29,468 nt of DNA from an uncultured Peptococcaceae bacterium (GTDB taxonomy: Bacteria; Bacillota; Peptococcia; Peptococcales; Peptococcaceae), in NCBI GenBank assembly GCA_938044045.1, contig CALIQN010000068.1, positions 1 to 29,468 on the forward strand, read 5' to 3'. The notes beneath the pieces were generated by a model, which saw only the letters and a program-made list of their open reading frames with translations, did no database searches and had not been told where the DNA came from. The translations under genes and the position numbers were made by a program. Every line of letters starts with the position of its first letter. Within the stretch, counting starts at the first letter, position 1. Below are positions 29,250-29,468 of the stretch, one piece after another.

Positions 29250-29298
29250 GGACTTTTTAGAAAAATTCTGTATTTTTTTTCAGTTGTAAAAAATCAGC

Positions 29299-29314
29299 TA
29301 GCACGATAGTGCTA
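29299..29314. repeat. Small inverted repeat TAGCAC-GATA-GTGCTA
   Basis: Six-base arms in the intergenic region upstream of the next lipoprotein gene; GTGCTAA also occurs at 29203-29209. Possible operator half-sites. Confidence 0.35.
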
Positions 29315-29358
29315 AGGTAAAGGCTACTTCTCCTTGCCATTTTCTTATCAAAAATATA

Positions 29359-29367
29359 TGCTATAAT
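29359..29367 (+). promoter_or_regulatory. Extended -10 promoter of the terminal lipoprotein gene
   Basis: TGCTATAAT at 29359-29367, 44 bases before the start codon; -35 weak (ATTTTC). Confidence 0.65.
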
Positions 29368-29411
29368 CAGTTATATCTGCGTACAAGAAGACAAGCTAAA
29401 GGAGGCAAACA

Positions 29412-29468
29412 ATGAAAAAACTGCTTGGTCTGATGATGCTATTGACGGTTTTGATTTTGACTGGTTGC
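29412..29468 (+). CDS. Lipoprotein, 5' end only
   Basis: ATG 29412 behind AAAGGAGG. The 19 visible residues, MKKLLGLMMLLTVLILTGC, form a lipoprotein signal peptide ending exactly at the lipobox cysteine (LTGC) where the window ends. The mature protein, and so the function, is not visible. Confidence 0.8.
   Translation, partial: MKKLLGLMMLLTVLILTGC

Noticed and set aside
29200..29314. CIRCE heat-shock operator (TTAGCACTC-N9-GAGTGCTAA)
   Set aside because: Only GTGCTAA half-sites occur; arms and the 9-base spacer do not match.

Overview
The window looks like chromosomal DNA of a low-GC anaerobic Bacillota (Firmicutes) species. The evidence is AGGAGG-type ribosome sites, ATG/GTG starts, U-rich intrinsic terminators, an [FeFe]-hydrogenase maturase (HydG) with its TM1266-type partner, a flavodoxin/DUF3793 pair and a ThiSFGH thiazole operon. 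I cannot name a genus from the sequence alone. No rRNA, tRNA, CRISPR array, transposase or phage gene was seen.

Left part (1-6.4 kb): a truncated D-2-hydroxyacid dehydrogenase-like gene on the minus strand has a textbook promoter. Next comes a 32-codon hydrophobic ORF whose 5' leader carries a minus-strand terminator, which suggests a type I toxin-antitoxin locus, plus a decayed copy of its first codons. A small operon follows (unknown protein, RNase H1 with hybrid-binding domain, UspA-like protein). Then comes the thiazole operon thiS-thiF-thiG-thiH-tenI behind a leader with two hairpins but no recognisable TPP riboswitch. The ThiF carries its own N-terminal ThiS-like domain, and the last gene looks like TenI (thiazole tautomerase) rather than ThiE.

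Middle (6.4-13.1 kb): many small membrane or secreted proteins of unknown role, a ketopantoate-reductase-like enzyme, a possible SUKH/SMI1-like protein, a DinJ-YafQ toxin-antitoxin pair, and a minus-strand operon. That operon holds a DUF4825-like membrane protein, an unknown helical protein and a lipoprotein gene interrupted by an in-frame TGA.

13.2-17.7 kb: a compact three-gene operon of a BspA-type leucine-rich-repeat protein, a VWA/DUF2201-type protein and a MoxR-type AAA+ ATPase. This is the best candidate in the window for a poorly described multi-component system: an ATPase with a VWA partner and a probable recognition module.

17.7-21.1 kb looks accessory. It has a DUF536/plasmid ORFX-like HTH-coiled-coil protein with a GNAT acetyltransferase, a frameshifted lipoprotein remnant, and an AT-rich patch with a secreted protein and a membrane-anchored XRE regulator.

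Right part (21.1-29.5 kb): a VanY-type D,D-carboxypeptidase; the TM1266-HydG operon behind a leader with two mutually exclusive hairpins (attenuator or riboswitch-like); a YeiH-family transporter with an unknown partner; ProB without a PUA domain; a divergent LysR regulator; and a DUF3793-flavodoxin operon whose promoter is overlapped by a perfect 9-3-9 palindrome. The start of a lipoprotein gene is cut by the window end. ThiH and HydG are both tyrosine-cleaving radical SAM enzymes, so two p-cresol-releasing pathways lie within 20 kb.
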